DNA from: Euryarchaeota archaeon UBA538
GTDB lineage: Archaea > Thermoplasmatota > Poseidoniia > Poseidoniales > Thalassarchaeaceae
NCBI GenBank assembly: GCA_002499325.1
Contig: DALC01000064.1
Span: 1-5,391, forward strand
Reading direction: 5' to 3'
DNA length: 5,391 nt
Positions 5,166-5,391 of the stretch are shown in pieces. The translations under genes and the position numbers were made by a program. The notes under the pieces were generated by a model. That model had not been told where the DNA came from. It saw nothing but the letters and a program-made list of their open reading frames with translations, and did not search any database. Positions within the stretch are counted from its first letter, which is position 1; every line of letters begins with the position of its first letter.

Positions 5166-5391
5166 CTAAGAAGGGATGCCAAGTTCAAGGGGCATGGAAA
5201 GATGCCTTCTTTGAGAAGGCGGTGGCTGGGTCCAACCATCAAATGAACTAGGAATATCTGGAGACCATTCGTCTGAAAGCCAATATTTTGGAGTTTTCAT
5301 CTTGCACTTATCACATGACAGATCTTGATTTTTACCCTTGCTCCTCATGGCCTTTCCACAGCATCTGGGACGGGTGGTAATCCTGGGGGAG
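5166..5391 (-). CDS. tiaS: tRNA(Ile2) 2-agmatinylcytidine synthetase TiaS, C-terminal part (5' end beyond window)
   Basis: TiaS joins agmatine to the wobble cytidine of the CAU-anticodon tRNA-Ile in an ATP-dependent reaction, so that archaea read AUA as Ile. Only the last 74 residues are visible. The frame stays open to the right edge without a stop, so the ATG at 5348 is an internal Met, not the start. The visible part holds the C-terminal zinc ribbon: CCGKAMRSKGK, then SCDKCK about a dozen residues later. It then runs to PPPSQRRHLSMPLELG, matching the family's C-terminal 'PPSARRHLSKPL' signature, whose segment follows the ribbon in the Archaeoglobus protein as I recall it. The catalytic kinase-like and OB-fold domains lie outside the window. 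The first zinc knuckle is odd: adjacent Cys-Cys instead of Cys-x2-Cys. The linker between ribbon and tail (YWLSDEWSPDIPSSFDGWTQ) is also aromatic-rich and divergent. Confidence 0.85.
   Translation of the reverse strand, partial: SPRITTRPRCCGKAMRSKGKNQDLSCDKCKMKTPKYWLSDEWSPDIPSSFDGWTQPPPSQRRHLSMPLELGIPS

Noticed and set aside
5166..5348. A complete 60-aa zinc-ribbon protein starting at ATG 5348
   Set aside because: The frame is open upstream to the window edge, with two more cysteines and family-like sequence, and the end matches the TiaS C terminus, so it is the tail of a larger protein.
1..5391. CRISPR array, insertion sequence, tRNA or rRNA genes
   Set aside because: No spaced direct repeats, transposase motifs, terminal inverted repeats or tRNA/rRNA signatures were seen on either strand, and genes fill nearly all of the window.

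Overview
The window is a gene-dense stretch of archaeal chromosome. Archaeal identity rests on a 20S proteasome alpha subunit, an SBDS-type ribosome maturation factor followed directly by the exosome subunit Rrp4, a diphthamide synthetase (Dph6 family), and the tail of TiaS, which is found only in archaea. The proteasome alpha subunit lines up without gaps, from the initiator Met through the activator-binding pocket, with the Thermoplasma sequence as I recall it. A Thermoplasmatota relative, for example a marine group II/III-type lineage, is therefore a reasonable but unproven guess. I see no mobile elements, CRISPR arrays, tRNAs or rRNAs. Almost every base lies in a gene or a short intergenic gap.

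Left part (1-1703, minus strand): psmA, then the SBDS homologue, then rrp4 (cut by the left edge). This is the classic archaeal 'exosome superoperon' order, linking protein degradation, ribosome maturation and RNA degradation. A 99-bp divergent gap (1704-1802) separates it from the plus-strand pair dph6 (1803-2555) and purB (2595-3941). Dph6 completes diphthamide on elongation factor 2. PurB is adenylosuccinate lyase of purine and AMP synthesis. The two are probably co-transcribed.

Right part (3942-5391): purB converges on a minus-strand gene for a 95-aa two-helix membrane protein, with a small hairpin in the junction. That gene diverges, across a 95-bp TATA-bearing gap, from a plus-strand RecA-superfamily ATPase of 194 aa with clear Walker A and B motifs (RadB/KaiC-like, exact role unknown). 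The ATPase gene overlaps by 8 bp, tail to tail, with a minus-strand gene for a 66-aa single-helix membrane protein that appears to have a leaderless promoter. At the right edge lies the minus-strand C-terminal part of tiaS (tRNA-Ile2 2-agmatinylcytidine synthetase), with its zinc ribbon and conserved tail.

Most of the window is conserved housekeeping. The least explained part is 3971-5131: an orphan RecA-like ATPase between two small membrane proteins of no recognised family. I do not claim these three form a system. Smaller curiosities are an acidic, aromatic insertion in Dph6 and a rearranged cysteine knuckle in the TiaS zinc ribbon.
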